Shown here: one piece after another, positions 27,960 to 36,737 of the stretch | How the letters are laid out: each line of letters opens with the position of its first letter | Position numbering within the stretch: the first letter of the stretch is position 1 | NCBI GenBank assembly: GCA_020199775.1 | Contig: JAIVJZ010000041.1 | Span: 496,001-560,000 of the forward strand | DNA length: 64,000 nucleotides | Reading direction: 5' to 3' | Source of the DNA: Acidobacteriota bacterium | GTDB taxonomy: Bacteria; Acidobacteriota; Blastocatellia; Pyrinomonadales; Pyrinomonadaceae | Translations under genes and position numbers: made by a program | The notes under the pieces: generated by a model | The model's database searches: none | What the model saw: only the letters and a program-made list of their open reading frames with translations | Told to the model about the DNA's origin: nothing

Positions 27960-30877
27960 CACCCGACGCCCACGAGTTCCGACTCGTCCGGCAAGCGATA
28001 AAATTCCTTCGCCGGTTTGAGCGGGCGCAGCAACCAGTACGGGCGGCGCGTCTTGTCCGGCGAAAACTGATCCGCGCCGCGCGTCCGCGCGATCCACTTG
28101 AGATAAACTTCGTGCGCCTTCTGCGTGTCAACCGAGATGTCGCCGTAAGAATCGCTCGCGTCGGCCTTCGTGACGCGCACGGCCTGATGCCAGCAGTGCA
28201 TCCCCGAAATGGGGTCGGGGTGGACGGGGAAAGTTAAGTTTTGATGGACGCCCACGTCCGTCCACCAGATGCGCAGCGTATCGGCGTCGCTCGACTCGTA
28301 GGGCGCGACGCCGCTCTCGCGTTTCATGCCCCAGCGGTCGCCCTCGTGCGCGAGCGAGACGGTCGCCATCAACTGCCGCTGCCCCTGCTCCTTCAACTTC
28401 CAACGCCCCATGTGATGGCTACACGCGACGATCCCCGGCTTGATCCCCTCCGTCACCCACGCGCGCACGACGAAATAACCGATCTCCGTCTCGACGCGCA
28501 CGAGGTCGCCGGTGCGAACATTCAGCGCGCCGGCGTGCGACGTGTGTATCCACAGCGGGTTCGTGTGCGCGATCTCGTCGAGCCACTTGGCGTTGGCCGA
28601 GCGCGTGTGAATCTGCACGGGCAGGCGGAAAGTTGAAATCAGCACGGTCTCGTCGGCCGCCAGGTTGTCGGGGTGGATGTGGCTGCGGATGTAGGTCGGG
28701 ATGATGTACTCAGGCCAGCCCCAGTCGGCGAGCGTGCGCGAATAAAATTCGAGACGCCCGCTCGGCGTCGGGAAGCCGCGCAGAATTTCGCCGTCAACTT
28801 TGACGCCGACGAGCCTGCGCCCCTCCGAGTCGCCGTCGGGACTCGGAATGGGCACGATGTTGAGCGTGGGCGGCTTCGGCGTCTTCGTAAACACGCGCCC
28901 GAAGTGATCGGTGCGCGCGTCCTCCAACTCCTCCTCCGGCACGCCCTCCTGATAGATCGCCCCGACCTTCTTCCGCACCTCGAACGAACCGTAGCGGCGC
29001 ATGAACTCGAACGGCGACAAATTCTCCGTCGCCGCGCGCTCCGGCAAACCCGGCACGCTGTTCTCGAAAATGTAACTGTAATACTCGTCCACGCTCAGAC
29101 GCTCGCCCGGTCGCTCTTTCGACTCGACGTACTGACGGATGCCCAACTGACCGTCCGGGTCGATGCGCCACGACAGTTCCAGCCAGAACTCGTTCTCCTC
29201 CCACACCTCGCCGGGGTTGATCTCGCGCGTGTCCGTGACGCTTTCGCCGAGCCGCTCGCGCGCGGCGCGAAGCACGGGCTGGCGGAAACCGATCCACTGC
29301 GCGTCGTGCGTCTCGTAAGAATGGATGTCGTGCCGCTCCGAGCCGTGCCCCATCGGCAGGATGTAGTCTGCGAAGTAGGCCGTCTCGTTCCACGTCGGCG
29401 TGAGCGCGACGAAACAGTTGATCAGGCTCTCGTCGTTCAACACCTCGACCCAACTGAACCCGTCGGGGTTCGTCCACACGGGGTTATAGACGCGCGTGAA
29501 ATAGACATCCACCTTGCCGCGCCCTTCCTTCAAGAAGTGCGGCAGCAGGAACGAAAGCTCGTTCATCGCGAGCGGGTACTCGCGCGGCCACGTCAACTCG
29601 TTCCAGCGCGGCGGGTGCGGCGGCGTGTACATCGGCTTCGGCACAAACTTGTTCCACGCGTTCGGGAAGACGCCGCCCTCGGTCGCCACCGCGCCCAAGA
29701 GCGCGTTCAACATGAAGAGCGTGCGCGTCACCTGCCACCCGCCGCTGTTACCAGCGGACGCGGAACGCCAGTTGTGACTCGAAAAACGCGTCCCCGCCGT
29801 CGCCACGACGCGCGCGATCTCTTCGATCACTTTCGCGTCAACGCCCGACTCCCGCGCCGCGAACTCGAAAGTATATTCCGCGTAGAGCTCTTTCAGGAGC
29901 GTCTGAAAATTCTCGAAGTCCGTCACCCGCTCCGGGTACTCGCCCGCCATGAACTCTTCCCAGTTCCACCAACGCCGCACGTACTCCGCGTTATAGAGCC
30001 CGTGTCGGATCAGATAATTCGCAATCGAGAGCACGATGGCGGGTTCCGAGCCGGGGTAGGGCGAGACGAAATAATCGGCGTGCGTCGCCGTGTTGGAGAG
30101 TCGCGTGTCGAAGACGATGAGCTTCGCGCCGTCGGCCTTCGCCTCGATGACGCGCTGCGCGTGCGGGTTGAAATAGTGCCCCGCTTCGAGGTGCGAACTG
30201 ATGAGAAAAATAACCTTCGCGTTCGCGTGGTCGGGGCTCGGGCGATCCAGCCCCATCCAGTATTGATAACCGGCGCGGCTCGACGACGAACACACGTTCG
30301 TGTGCGAGTTGTGCCCGTCCACGCCCCACGCCGCCAGAATGCGCTCGGTAAAACCGTCCTCGCCCGGCCGCCCGACGTGATACATCACCTCGTTGTGCCG
30401 CTGCTCTTCGATAGCCTTACGGATGCGCGCCGCGATTGCGTCCAGAGCCTCGTCCCAACCGACGCGCTCCCACTTGCCCTCGCCGCGCTTCCCCGCGCGC
30501 TTCAAGGGGTACAGGATGCGGTCGGGGTCTGTAATCTGGTTCAGCGTCGCAGGGCCTTTGGCACAGTTGCGCCCGCGCGAGCCGGGGTGCTCCGGGTTGC
30601 CCTCGAACTTCTGCACCTGCAAGCTCTCCCGATCCACGTAAGCCAACAGGCCGCACGCCGACTCGCAGTTGAAGCACGTCGTCGGCACGAGCATGTAGCG
30701 ACGCTCCACGCGCCGGGGCCACGCGCGCGCATCGAGTTCCACCCAATCGTCCCAACGCTCCTTCGGCGGGAACGCCGCCAGATGAATCCGGCTCGGCCCC
30801 GGATAAAACGTCTCGCCACGCGCCTCCGTCTCCCTGCGCGCCGCGCTCACGCGCTCATTTAATTTACCAATGCTCAT
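27959..30877 (-). CDS. Molybdopterin oxidoreductase (DMSO reductase family), catalytic subunit
   Basis: 972 residues. The N-terminal [4Fe-4S] motif is CFNCESACG followed about 30 residues on by NCAKG (about residues 68-110). The likely molybdenum ligand is the cysteine in TNVCSSSSRAG. The cofactor-binding C-terminal domain includes FRLPVQIHTRSANAKWL and WIHTSHAGALNVRTGDLVRVET. There is no twin-arginine or other signal peptide, so the enzyme is predicted to be cytoplasmic, as in SoeA-type sulfite dehydrogenases. The substrate cannot be assigned. The chaperone follows immediately, and the probable FeS/NrfD partner is at 33102-34575. Confidence 0.9.
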   Translation of the reverse strand: MSIGKLNERVSAARRETEARGETFYPGPSRIHLAAFPPKERWDDWVELDARAWPRRVERRYMLVPTTCFNCESACGLLAYVDRESLQVQKFEGNPEHPGSRGRNCAKGPATLNQITDPDRILYPLKRAGKRGEGKWERVGWDEALDAIAARIRKAIEEQRHNEVMYHVGRPGEDGFTERILAAWGVDGHNSHTNVCSSSSRAGYQYWMGLDRPSPDHANAKVIFLISSHLEAGHYFNPHAQRVIEAKADGAKLIVFDTRLSNTATHADYFVSPYPGSEPAIVLSIANYLIRHGLYNAEYVRRWWNWEEFMAGEYPERVTDFENFQTLLKELYAEYTFEFAARESGVDAKVIEEIARVVATAGTRFSSHNWRSASAGNSGGWQVTRTLFMLNALLGAVATEGGVFPNAWNKFVPKPMYTPPHPPRWNELTWPREYPLAMNELSFLLPHFLKEGRGKVDVYFTRVYNPVWTNPDGFSWVEVLNDESLINCFVALTPTWNETAYFADYILPMGHGSERHDIHSYETHDAQWIGFRQPVLRAARERLGESVTDTREINPGEVWEENEFWLELSWRIDPDGQLGIRQYVESKERPGERLSVDEYYSYIFENSVPGLPERAATENLSPFEFMRRYGSFEVRKKVGAIYQEGVPEEELEDARTDHFGRVFTKTPKPPTLNIVPIPSPDGDSEGRRLVGVKVDGEILRGFPTPSGRLEFYSRTLADWGWPEYIIPTYIRSHIHPDNLAADETVLISTFRLPVQIHTRSANAKWLDEIAHTNPLWIHTSHAGALNVRTGDLVRVETEIGYFVVRAWVTEGIKPGIVACSHHMGRWKLKEQGQRQLMATVSLAHEGDRWGMKRESGVAPYESSDADTLRIWWTDVGVHQNLTFPVHPDPISGMHCWHQAVRVTKADASDSYGDISVDTQKAHEVYLKWIARTRGADQFSPDKTRRPYWLLRPLKPAKEFYRLPDESELVGVG

Positions 30878-30912
30878 TGTTTAGTTTTCCACCGTCTGAT
30901 TCCGCGTTGCCT

Positions 30913-31239
30913 TCAAGTCAAGGCATCGAAGCCCAAAGCAAACTCGATGGCCGCGCGCACCTCACGCATGCGCTCAAGCGACAGGTGCGTGATGTAACCA
31001 TTAAGGCCGGATTTCTGAATGGTCTGTATGTTGTCAGCGTTCACGGCACAGTCAGCGGCGACACCGTCTTCTGTCGGAGTCAGAATCACTTCTGAGGGGA
31101 TGCCGCGAATCGTACTCGTAATCGGGGCAACCGTGATACCGGTCAGGAAAGGGATAATTGAGTTGCGTGTCAGGATCAGCACGGGGCGACGCTTGTCGGG
31201 CGCGCGGAAGGTGTGCCAGTAAACGTCGCCCTGATTCAT
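30913..31239 (-). CDS. MazF/PemK-family endoribonuclease toxin
   Basis: 108 residues. It starts MNQGDVYWHTFRAPDKRRPV, the classic MazF opening in which the arginine-proline loop contacts RNA, followed by LTRNSIIPFLTGITVAPIT and, later, NADNIQTIQKS. The start overlaps the antitoxin gene by four bases (ATGA). MazF toxins cleave mRNA and are held inactive by the upstream antitoxin. The gene lies 35 bases upstream of the molybdopterin oxidoreductase on the same strand. Confidence 0.92.
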   Translation of the reverse strand: MNQGDVYWHTFRAPDKRRPVLILTRNSIIPFLTGITVAPITSTIRGIPSEVILTPTEDGVAADCAVNADNIQTIQKSGLNGYITHLSLERMREVRAAIEFALGFDALT

Positions 31240-31469
31240 GGTTCACCCCAGACCTGTTCGGCCTCCCACTCGGCAACCTCTTCGGGCGTCTGCGGCTGTT
31301 TAATGTACCCGCGCGAATGTTTCTGCTCCAGCGCGATGATCTCCTGCTGCCGCAAAGCACGCTCCAGCGCCGTGCGGACGAAATCCTCACGCGTCATCTC
31401 CAATGCGCGCGTCGCCAGATCAACTTCCGCCAGCACTGACTCTTCAATTGCCAACTCGATTGTTTTCAT
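31236..31469 (-). CDS. Antitoxin of the MazF-type toxin (ribbon-helix-helix-like)
   Basis: 77 residues from the ATG at 31469 (MKTIELAIEESVLAEVDLA). A GTG three codons upstream (31478) is the ORF-track start, but the GAG-rich sequence before the ATG fits better. The N-terminal strand-helix-helix pattern (IELAIEESVLAEVDLATRAL..TREDFVRTALERAL) is that of MetJ/Arc-type antitoxins. The acidic, proline-containing tail would wrap the toxin. It overlaps the toxin gene by four bases. Confidence 0.88.
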   Translation of the reverse strand: MKTIELAIEESVLAEVDLATRALEMTREDFVRTALERALRQQEIIALEQKHSRGYIKQPQTPEEVAEWEAEQVWGEP

Positions 31470-31542
31470 AGCTCTCACTCAAGTTCAGCCGTATAGATAA
31501 ATTTTAACATGCTGCCGGATGAATCCGATTCGCAGAAGATCA

Positions 31543-32466
31543 CTATATGTCTTCACTGAAATAATCAGAGTCTATACGCTTAATTTCGTAACTCGTGGAC
31601 ACAGATACACCCACATTATGATCAATCATCAGTTGCGCTAACTGCTCTCCATTTATTAACACGATCTTGCTGCCTATCCTTGAGACGTATTCTTGCGCCT
31701 CGTTGGTAAATTTTGACGTAGTCAAGAATATTCCTTTGTTGGCTCTTTGCCCCTGTAAAGCACCGGCAAATTGTTGAACATCTGGTCTTCCAACCGTATT
31801 TTCATCCCATCTTTTGGCTTGTATATAGATCACATCGAGACCGAGGCGATCTTCTTTAATAATTCCGTCTATCCCACCGTCACCACTTCTACCGACGGCT
31901 CTTCCAGCATCGCTACGCGATCCGCCATAGCCCATCTTGACGAGAAGTTCGACTACAAGACGCTCAAAGAAACTAGGTGATGCCTGTTTGATTCTATCGA
32001 GAAGTTGTGATGCCAGATTCTCACGAATTTTTTGATACTCAATCTCTAATGACTCCTCAGGAGTTAGAGAATCTGCGGCATCATTGTCATCCCTAGTACC
32101 ATTTTCCTGTCCGGAACGGGCGGCATGAAATTCAATAAACTCAGGAAACTGTTTTAGATATTGAACATTTATTGCGGAGGGGTTCTGCGCCAACACATTC
32201 ATCCCCCTTTCCGCTAACTTAAAATATCCTCTTCTAACAGATTCTATCAGTCCCGCTTTTTTGAGATAGGTTGATGCCCACCCAACCCTGTTCACAAATG
32301 TTGCTTGTTTTCCGCTCGGCAGAAGTTCTTGTAATTCTTCATCTGTTAGATTGAATTTGCTCGCAAGCAAAGAGGCTGCTTCTCTGAGCGCAAATTCTTT
32401 CTCAGGATTGCTGGCTGCCAATTGGAGAAGAGGCAACATGATTGACTGATAATCTGGGATCGCCAT
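31543..32466 (-). CDS. Mrr-type restriction endonuclease
   Basis: 307 residues. The N-terminal winged-helix Mrr_N domain covers about 1-110 (MAIPDYQSIMLPLLQLAASN, VGWASTYLKKAGLIE). The C-terminal Mrr_cat domain carries FFERLVVELLVKMGYGG, the catalytic GDGGIDGII and, after about 15 residues, IYIQAKRW, which matches the PD-(D/E)xK variant with QAK. Mrr enzymes cut modified DNA. No methyltransferase accompanies it. The gene is visibly richer in A+T than its surroundings, which suggests transfer. Confidence 0.92.
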   Translation of the reverse strand: MAIPDYQSIMLPLLQLAASNPEKEFALREAASLLASKFNLTDEELQELLPSGKQATFVNRVGWASTYLKKAGLIESVRRGYFKLAERGMNVLAQNPSAINVQYLKQFPEFIEFHAARSGQENGTRDDNDAADSLTPEESLEIEYQKIRENLASQLLDRIKQASPSFFERLVVELLVKMGYGGSRSDAGRAVGRSGDGGIDGIIKEDRLGLDVIYIQAKRWDENTVGRPDVQQFAGALQGQRANKGIFLTTSKFTNEAQEYVSRIGSKIVLINGEQLAQLMIDHNVGVSVSTSYEIKRIDSDYFSEDI

Positions 32467-32511
32467 AGTGAAATGAAAGGCTCCTTCCCTAAAGTTACAT
32501 TTAACTATGCT

Positions 32512-32976
32512 CTAAGACTTTTTACTCGCGGCCAAGTCAGCAACCGCTTTCTCTATTCTCCGCGCGCGCGTTTCGGGGCGTTTGGCGTCTTCGACGGCGC
32601 GGGCGTGCTCCTTTTGGTGCGTGTAGCTGAGTTTGTCCCACGCGCGTTGCGCGGCCTTGTTGGCGCGCAGCGCGCGTGCGAGGTCGGCGGGCGGGGTGAC
32701 GGTGCGGGGTTCGTCGTCGCGTTCCATCGTGACGCTGACGGTGTCGCCGCCTTTGGCGTTTGCGCCCGCGCGGAGTTCTTTATTGACGGCCATCATGAAT
32801 TTGCCGCCCATCGGGACGATGGAACCGCGGTAGGGGAAGCCGTTGATCGTGCCGCGAACGGGGACGCGGGCGCGCGTGCCGAAAGTCGCGGGCACGTCGA
32901 AGGGGATGGTGATGCCGGTGGCTTCGCTCGTTTCGTGTTTTTCCAGCGGCACGCGGAAACGTTTCAACGTCGTCAT
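32512..32976 (-). CDS. DUF1905 / YdeI-like (bacteriocin-protection) protein
   Basis: 154 residues from the ATG at 32976 (MTTLKRFRVPLEKHETSE), preceded by GGAGGAG five bases upstream. The ORF track starts much further out, in non-coding sequence. The first half is DUF1905 (TGITIPFDVPATFGTRARVP, INGFPYRGSIVPMGGKFMM). The C-terminal half is the YdeI/OmpD-associated helical part (AAQRAWDKLSYTHQKEHARAV, KRPETRARRIEKAVADL). Often annotated as bacteriocin resistance, though the role is uncertain. Confidence 0.85.
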   Translation of the reverse strand: MTTLKRFRVPLEKHETSEATGITIPFDVPATFGTRARVPVRGTINGFPYRGSIVPMGGKFMMAVNKELRAGANAKGGDTVSVTMERDDEPRTVTPPADLARALRANKAAQRAWDKLSYTHQKEHARAVEDAKRPETRARRIEKAVADLAASKKS

Positions 32977-33101
32977 AATCTCCTCCATGCGAGGCTTCGC
33001 CATCCGATTTTCTGAAAGGGCCGCACGGGGCGTCGTCGTTTCAAGAGCCGCATGGGGCGTTATCGTTTTTAAGAGTGTCCGGTCAAATCTCCGAAGCTTT
33101 A

Positions 33102-34575
33102 TCAGGCCAGCGGGACGGATTGACCGGCCTGCACATAGGCGTGCTCGAAGAGCAGCAACCCGGCGAGCGCGAGCGGCACGGCGGCGAGGCCGAGCCACGG
33201 TGCGAAGACGCCCGCGAGCGAGAGCACGACGCCAGTGCGGAAGTAGACTTTGTAACGGCCGCGCGTCATCTCGCGGACGGCGAGGCGCGCGTGCGCCGTC
33301 GGGTGGACGATTGTTGTTTCGCCCCAGATGAACAACAGATGTATGAGACCGAGCGCGCCGAGCGACCACAGGAGCGGCGCGAAGACGTTCGGCTCAAGCC
33401 ACGCGGCGAACGGCAGGAGCGCGCCCGCGCCCGCCAGCAGCGATTGGACGAAGAGGTGCGGCGGCAGCAAGGGGTTCTGCCACATGTCGCGCGCCTTGGC
33501 CTGCGCGAAGAGGTAGGCCGTGTAGATGGCCGTCAACGCCGCGAGCGGCAGCCCCGCGATCATCAGGAGGCGCGGGAGCGTCGTGTTGCCAAAAAAGCTC
33601 GCCGCGAAGTGGAGCGCGAGGACGAGCGAGTAGCCCGCGATGATGAACGCGCCGCGCACGAGCCAACTGCGCCATTGGGGACGTGTGAAGATGAGGTAAA
33701 AGCGTTCGGGGTGTTCCAAGTCCCAGATCAATAGTGCGCCCGTGAGCGCGAGGAACGCGCCGGAGACGACGGGCGCAACCTGGAGCCAGAGCGCGCTCTC
33801 AGGCTTCAGGAACCCCAGCAGGACGAGCAGCAGCGGCACGAGGTACGCGCCCGCCGTGATGCCCTTCGTCCAGGTGTAGAGGCTGACGCGCCAGTCCCAC
33901 GGGATCGTGTGCGGCACGTCGTAGGAGAGCAGGGCGGCGGCCGACGTGTTGTTGTAATCGGGGTGGCCGGAGACGACGTAGTCCGTGCCCGTGCGCTGTT
34001 CGCTCCACATGAAGAGTTCGCCGTCGGGGCGGCGCGCGGCGAGCGGGTCGAGCGTCGCCTGATGCGCGCCCTTGTAGAAGAGTTTCGGCTGCGTCTCCTT
34101 CTCCGGCCGCCGCACGTTGACGGGGTCGCGGTTGACGATGCGCGCGACTTTGGAATCGGGGTCGTGCATGTCGCCGACGAGGATCGCCTCGACCGGGCAG
34201 ACGACGACGCACGCGGGTTCGAGTCCCACGTCGATGCGGTGCGCGCAGAAGTTGCACTTCTCGGCCGAGTGGTCTTCGGGGTTGATGAAGATGGCGTCGT
34301 AGGGGCAGGCGGCCATGCACGCCTTGCAGCCGATGACACTGGTTGCAGCGCGTCACCTGATGCGCGCGGCGCGTCTGCGGGTATTCGCCCACGTCCACGT
34401 GCTTGACGTAGGTGCGCGTCACGGAGAGCGGGACGAGGTTCTCGGACTTGCAGGCGGTCGTGCACGCGTGGCAACCGATGCAGCGCGTCTGGTCGATGAC
34501 CTTCCCCCAACGAGGCGCGCGTCCTTGCTGTTCAAGCGGCGCGTCCCCGCCGCCGTTCACGGCTGGCTCTTGCAT
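33102..34575 (-). pseudogene. FeS/NrfD fusion subunit of a molybdoenzyme complex, with internal deletion and frameshift
   Basis: The 5' part starts at 34575 (MQEPAVNGGGDAPLEQQG, GGAG 7 bases upstream) and encodes CIGCHACTTACKSEN and TRCNQC. At 34336/34335 the frame changes, and the 3' part continues as IGCKACMAACPYDAIF, CNFCAHRIDVGLEPACVVVCP and an eight-helix NrfD membrane domain (YTWTKGITAGAYLVPLLLVL). In related dicluster ferredoxins about 30 residues separate CNQC from CIGCKACMAACP. Here they are missing, with loss of 3k+2 bases. The intact protein would pass electrons from the Mo subunit to quinone. An assembly error is possible. Confidence 0.8.
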
Positions 34576-34660
34576 TAACATCTCCGACAGGATGGTTTGA
34601 CGACGATCTAAACGACAGACTACACCGAAACGCGCGCGACTGCACAACCCGCCGTGCGGT

Positions 34661-35557
34661 TTAAACCTCGCCCGCCCAATCCGCCCCCGCGCGCTCCGCC
34701 CAACGCGCGCGAATCGCCGCGAACCCGGCCTCGTCGAGCGCGCCCGCCCGCAGCGACGCCGCGTTCCGCCGCCAGCGCTCCGGCTTCTCCGTGCCGACGA
34801 TGGCCGTGTGCACGCCGGGCACGCTCAGTGTGAAACGCAACGCCGTCGCGACCGCCTCGGCCATGTCGCCGCGTAAAAATTCGTAGTCGAGTTTTTGCAG
34901 TCGCTCCCAGTAGGCTTGGACGTAAGGGTCGCCCGGCCGCGCGTCGTTTTTCCAGACGGCGTTGGCGATGGGACGTTTGGCGATGACGCCGAGGCCGCGC
35001 TCGCGCGCCGGGGGCAGCGTGAGCGTGAGCGACTCCTGATCGGCGATGTTGACGGAGGTCTGCAACGTGTCGAACGCGCCGCACTCGACCGCGTAGAGCG
35101 CGGCGCGGCCGTCGCCGCTGTAGCCGATGTAGCGCGTCCGCCCGGCCTCGCGCGCGCGCCGCAAAACTTCGATCACGTCGCCCCGCCGCAACACCTCGTC
35201 CGAGCAACTGTGCAACTGCAACAGGTCGAGGTGATCCGTTCGCAGGCGACTGAGGCTGCGTTCGATGCTCTGCTCCAGCAGGCGCGCGTCCCAGTCGGGC
35301 AGGTCGATCCCGGCGGCGTGGCCGCATTTCGTGAACAGGTAATAATCCGCGCGGCGGTGCGAGACGGCGCGGCCGATCAACTCTTCGCTCGTGACGTAAC
35401 ACTCGGCCGTGTCGATCACGTTGAGTCCGGCGTCGAGCGCGCCGCCGAGCAGACGCTCCACCGTCTCGACGGCCGCGTGCCCGTAGCCGATCTCCGAGCC
35501 GCCGAAGCCGAGCACGCTCACGCGCATGTCCGTTTTTCCCAGCGTTCTTTTCTCCAT
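34661..35557 (-). CDS. Aldo/keto reductase
   Basis: 298 residues from the ATG at 35557 (MEKRTLGKTDMRVSVLGFGG), with GGGGAAA upstream. The (beta/alpha)8 AKR pattern is clear: NVIDTAECY with the catalytic Asp and Tyr, the lysine in LFTKCGH, DLLQLHSCS (the histidine position) and a C-terminal NADPH-binding stretch VPGVHTAIVGTEKPERWRRN. AKRs reduce aldehydes and ketones with NADPH. It follows the GDPD gene by 32 bases and precedes the broken FeS/NrfD gene by 85 bases. Confidence 0.93.
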   Translation of the reverse strand: MEKRTLGKTDMRVSVLGFGGSEIGYGHAAVETVERLLGGALDAGLNVIDTAECYVTSEELIGRAVSHRRADYYLFTKCGHAAGIDLPDWDARLLEQSIERSLSRLRTDHLDLLQLHSCSDEVLRRGDVIEVLRRAREAGRTRYIGYSGDGRAALYAVECGAFDTLQTSVNIADQESLTLTLPPARERGLGVIAKRPIANAVWKNDARPGDPYVQAYWERLQKLDYEFLRGDMAEAVATALRFTLSVPGVHTAIVGTEKPERWRRNAASLRAGALDEAGFAAIRARWAERAGADWAGEV

Positions 35558-35589
35558 CAGTTTCCCCACGCTCGCCTCGAAATTCAACT

Positions 35590-36525
35590 TCAACGCGCCG
35601 GCGTTTGCCGCAACAGCGCGATCAATTTGTCCGGGTAGTCGGTCATGATGCCGTCCACGCCCGCGGCGAGCATGCGACGCATCCCGGCCTCGTCGTTGAC
35701 CGTCCAGACGTGCACCTCTATCCCGGCGCGATGCACGGCCGCGACGAGTTCGGCCGTCAGCCACCCGCGCCCGCCCAGAAGAGTCTCCGGCACCTGCACG
35801 ACGCGGAATGGCGCTTTGCCGGCCGCCGGCCCTCGCCCCGCCTGCAAGTCTGCCGCCAGCGCGAACACCTCGTCCGTACCGGCCGACGTGGCGACTTCGG
35901 GGCACTCGCGCCGAAACTCCGCGAGCGTCTGCGAACTGAAAGAGGCGACCGTCACCCTGCCGCCCGCGCCCGTCTCGCCGAGCATCCGGCAAAAAGGTTT
36001 GACGAGCGAAGGCTGCGACTGCTTGATGTCTATGTTGAGCCGCACGCGCGGAAATTCGTCGAGGACTTCGCGCAGGGTCGGCACGGTGATCCCTTTGCCC
36101 CTGAAGGGATGCGTGCGCCCGCCGTCCGTCGTCCAGCGATAACCGGCGTCGAACCGCTTGAGTTCGGCGAGCGTGAGCGCATTCACGCGCCCCGCGCCGT
36201 TCGTCGTCCGGTCAACCGTGGCATCGTGGATGACGACGAGCGCGCCGTCACTCGTGCCGTGCAAGTCCATCTCCAACACGTCCGCGCCGAGCGCGACCGC
36301 CCCGGCGAAGGCGTGCGAAGTGTTCTCCGGCCACAGTCCCGCGCCGCCGCGATGCGCCATCACGAGCGGGCGGCGCGGTGCGGCGGCGGCGGGGCGAGTC
36401 TCAGAAATGCGCTGGTCGCGTGCGTCCATGTCCGGGCTCTCCCGCGCGAATCCGTAAAGCGCGCCCGCGAGCAGCGCGACCGCGCCGAGCGATAACACGA
36501 GCCATGCCGCACCGCGTTTCGTCAT
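35590..36525 (-). CDS. Glycerophosphodiester phosphodiesterase, membrane-anchored or secreted
   Basis: 311 residues. The N-terminus has a signal anchor (WLVLSLGAVALLAGALYGFA). The GDPD catalytic residues are present: MAHRGGAGLWPENT and EMDLHGTSDGALVVIHD, then VRLNIDIKQ and the final VHVWTVNDE and GIMTDYP. GDPDs split glycerophosphodiesters into glycerol 3-phosphate and an alcohol and recycle phospholipid headgroups. The location outside the cytoplasm is inferred from the N-terminal helix. It probably shares a transcript with the aldo/keto reductase and is divergent from the TrxB-like gene. Confidence 0.94.
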   Translation of the reverse strand: MTKRGAAWLVLSLGAVALLAGALYGFARESPDMDARDQRISETRPAAAAPRRPLVMAHRGGAGLWPENTSHAFAGAVALGADVLEMDLHGTSDGALVVIHDATVDRTTNGAGRVNALTLAELKRFDAGYRWTTDGGRTHPFRGKGITVPTLREVLDEFPRVRLNIDIKQSQPSLVKPFCRMLGETGAGGRVTVASFSSQTLAEFRRECPEVATSAGTDEVFALAADLQAGRGPAAGKAPFRVVQVPETLLGGRGWLTAELVAAVHRAGIEVHVWTVNDEAGMRRMLAAGVDGIMTDYPDKLIALLRQTPAR

Positions 36526-36640
36526 CGTGAATAAACTTCTCTCTCAAACTTAAGATTCTCTCTTTCGAGTCTCCGAGTTTAACACCCCGGCCGCCGCTAG
36601 TTTGACCGGCCGCGCGTTGACTTCGCCTCGGCCGCCGTGT

Positions 36641-36668
36641 TTGACTGCGACGAACCGGACAATAGATT
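36641..36668 (+). promoter_or_regulatory. Probable sigma-70 promoter of the TrxB-like gene
   Basis: TTGACT (36641-36646) and TAGATT (36663-36668) are separated by 16 bases, about 70 bases upstream of the ATG at 36738, in the divergent spacer. A second TTGAC lies at 36617 but has no partner. Confidence 0.45.
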
Positions 36669-36737
36669 TTCGACTCGGAGCGAACAGGGGGTGCAGGCGG
36701 CGCGTGTGCAGAGAGCGCGTCTCAAGCGGCAAACGAC

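Noticed and set aside
27006-28001. Plus-strand ORF starting MNDERGTMNDELKV
   Set aside because: The opening residues are just the translated hairpin repeat and the rest is antisense to the TorD gene.
28673-30862. Plus-strand ORF of 729 codons
   Set aside because: Antisense to the molybdopterin oxidoreductase.
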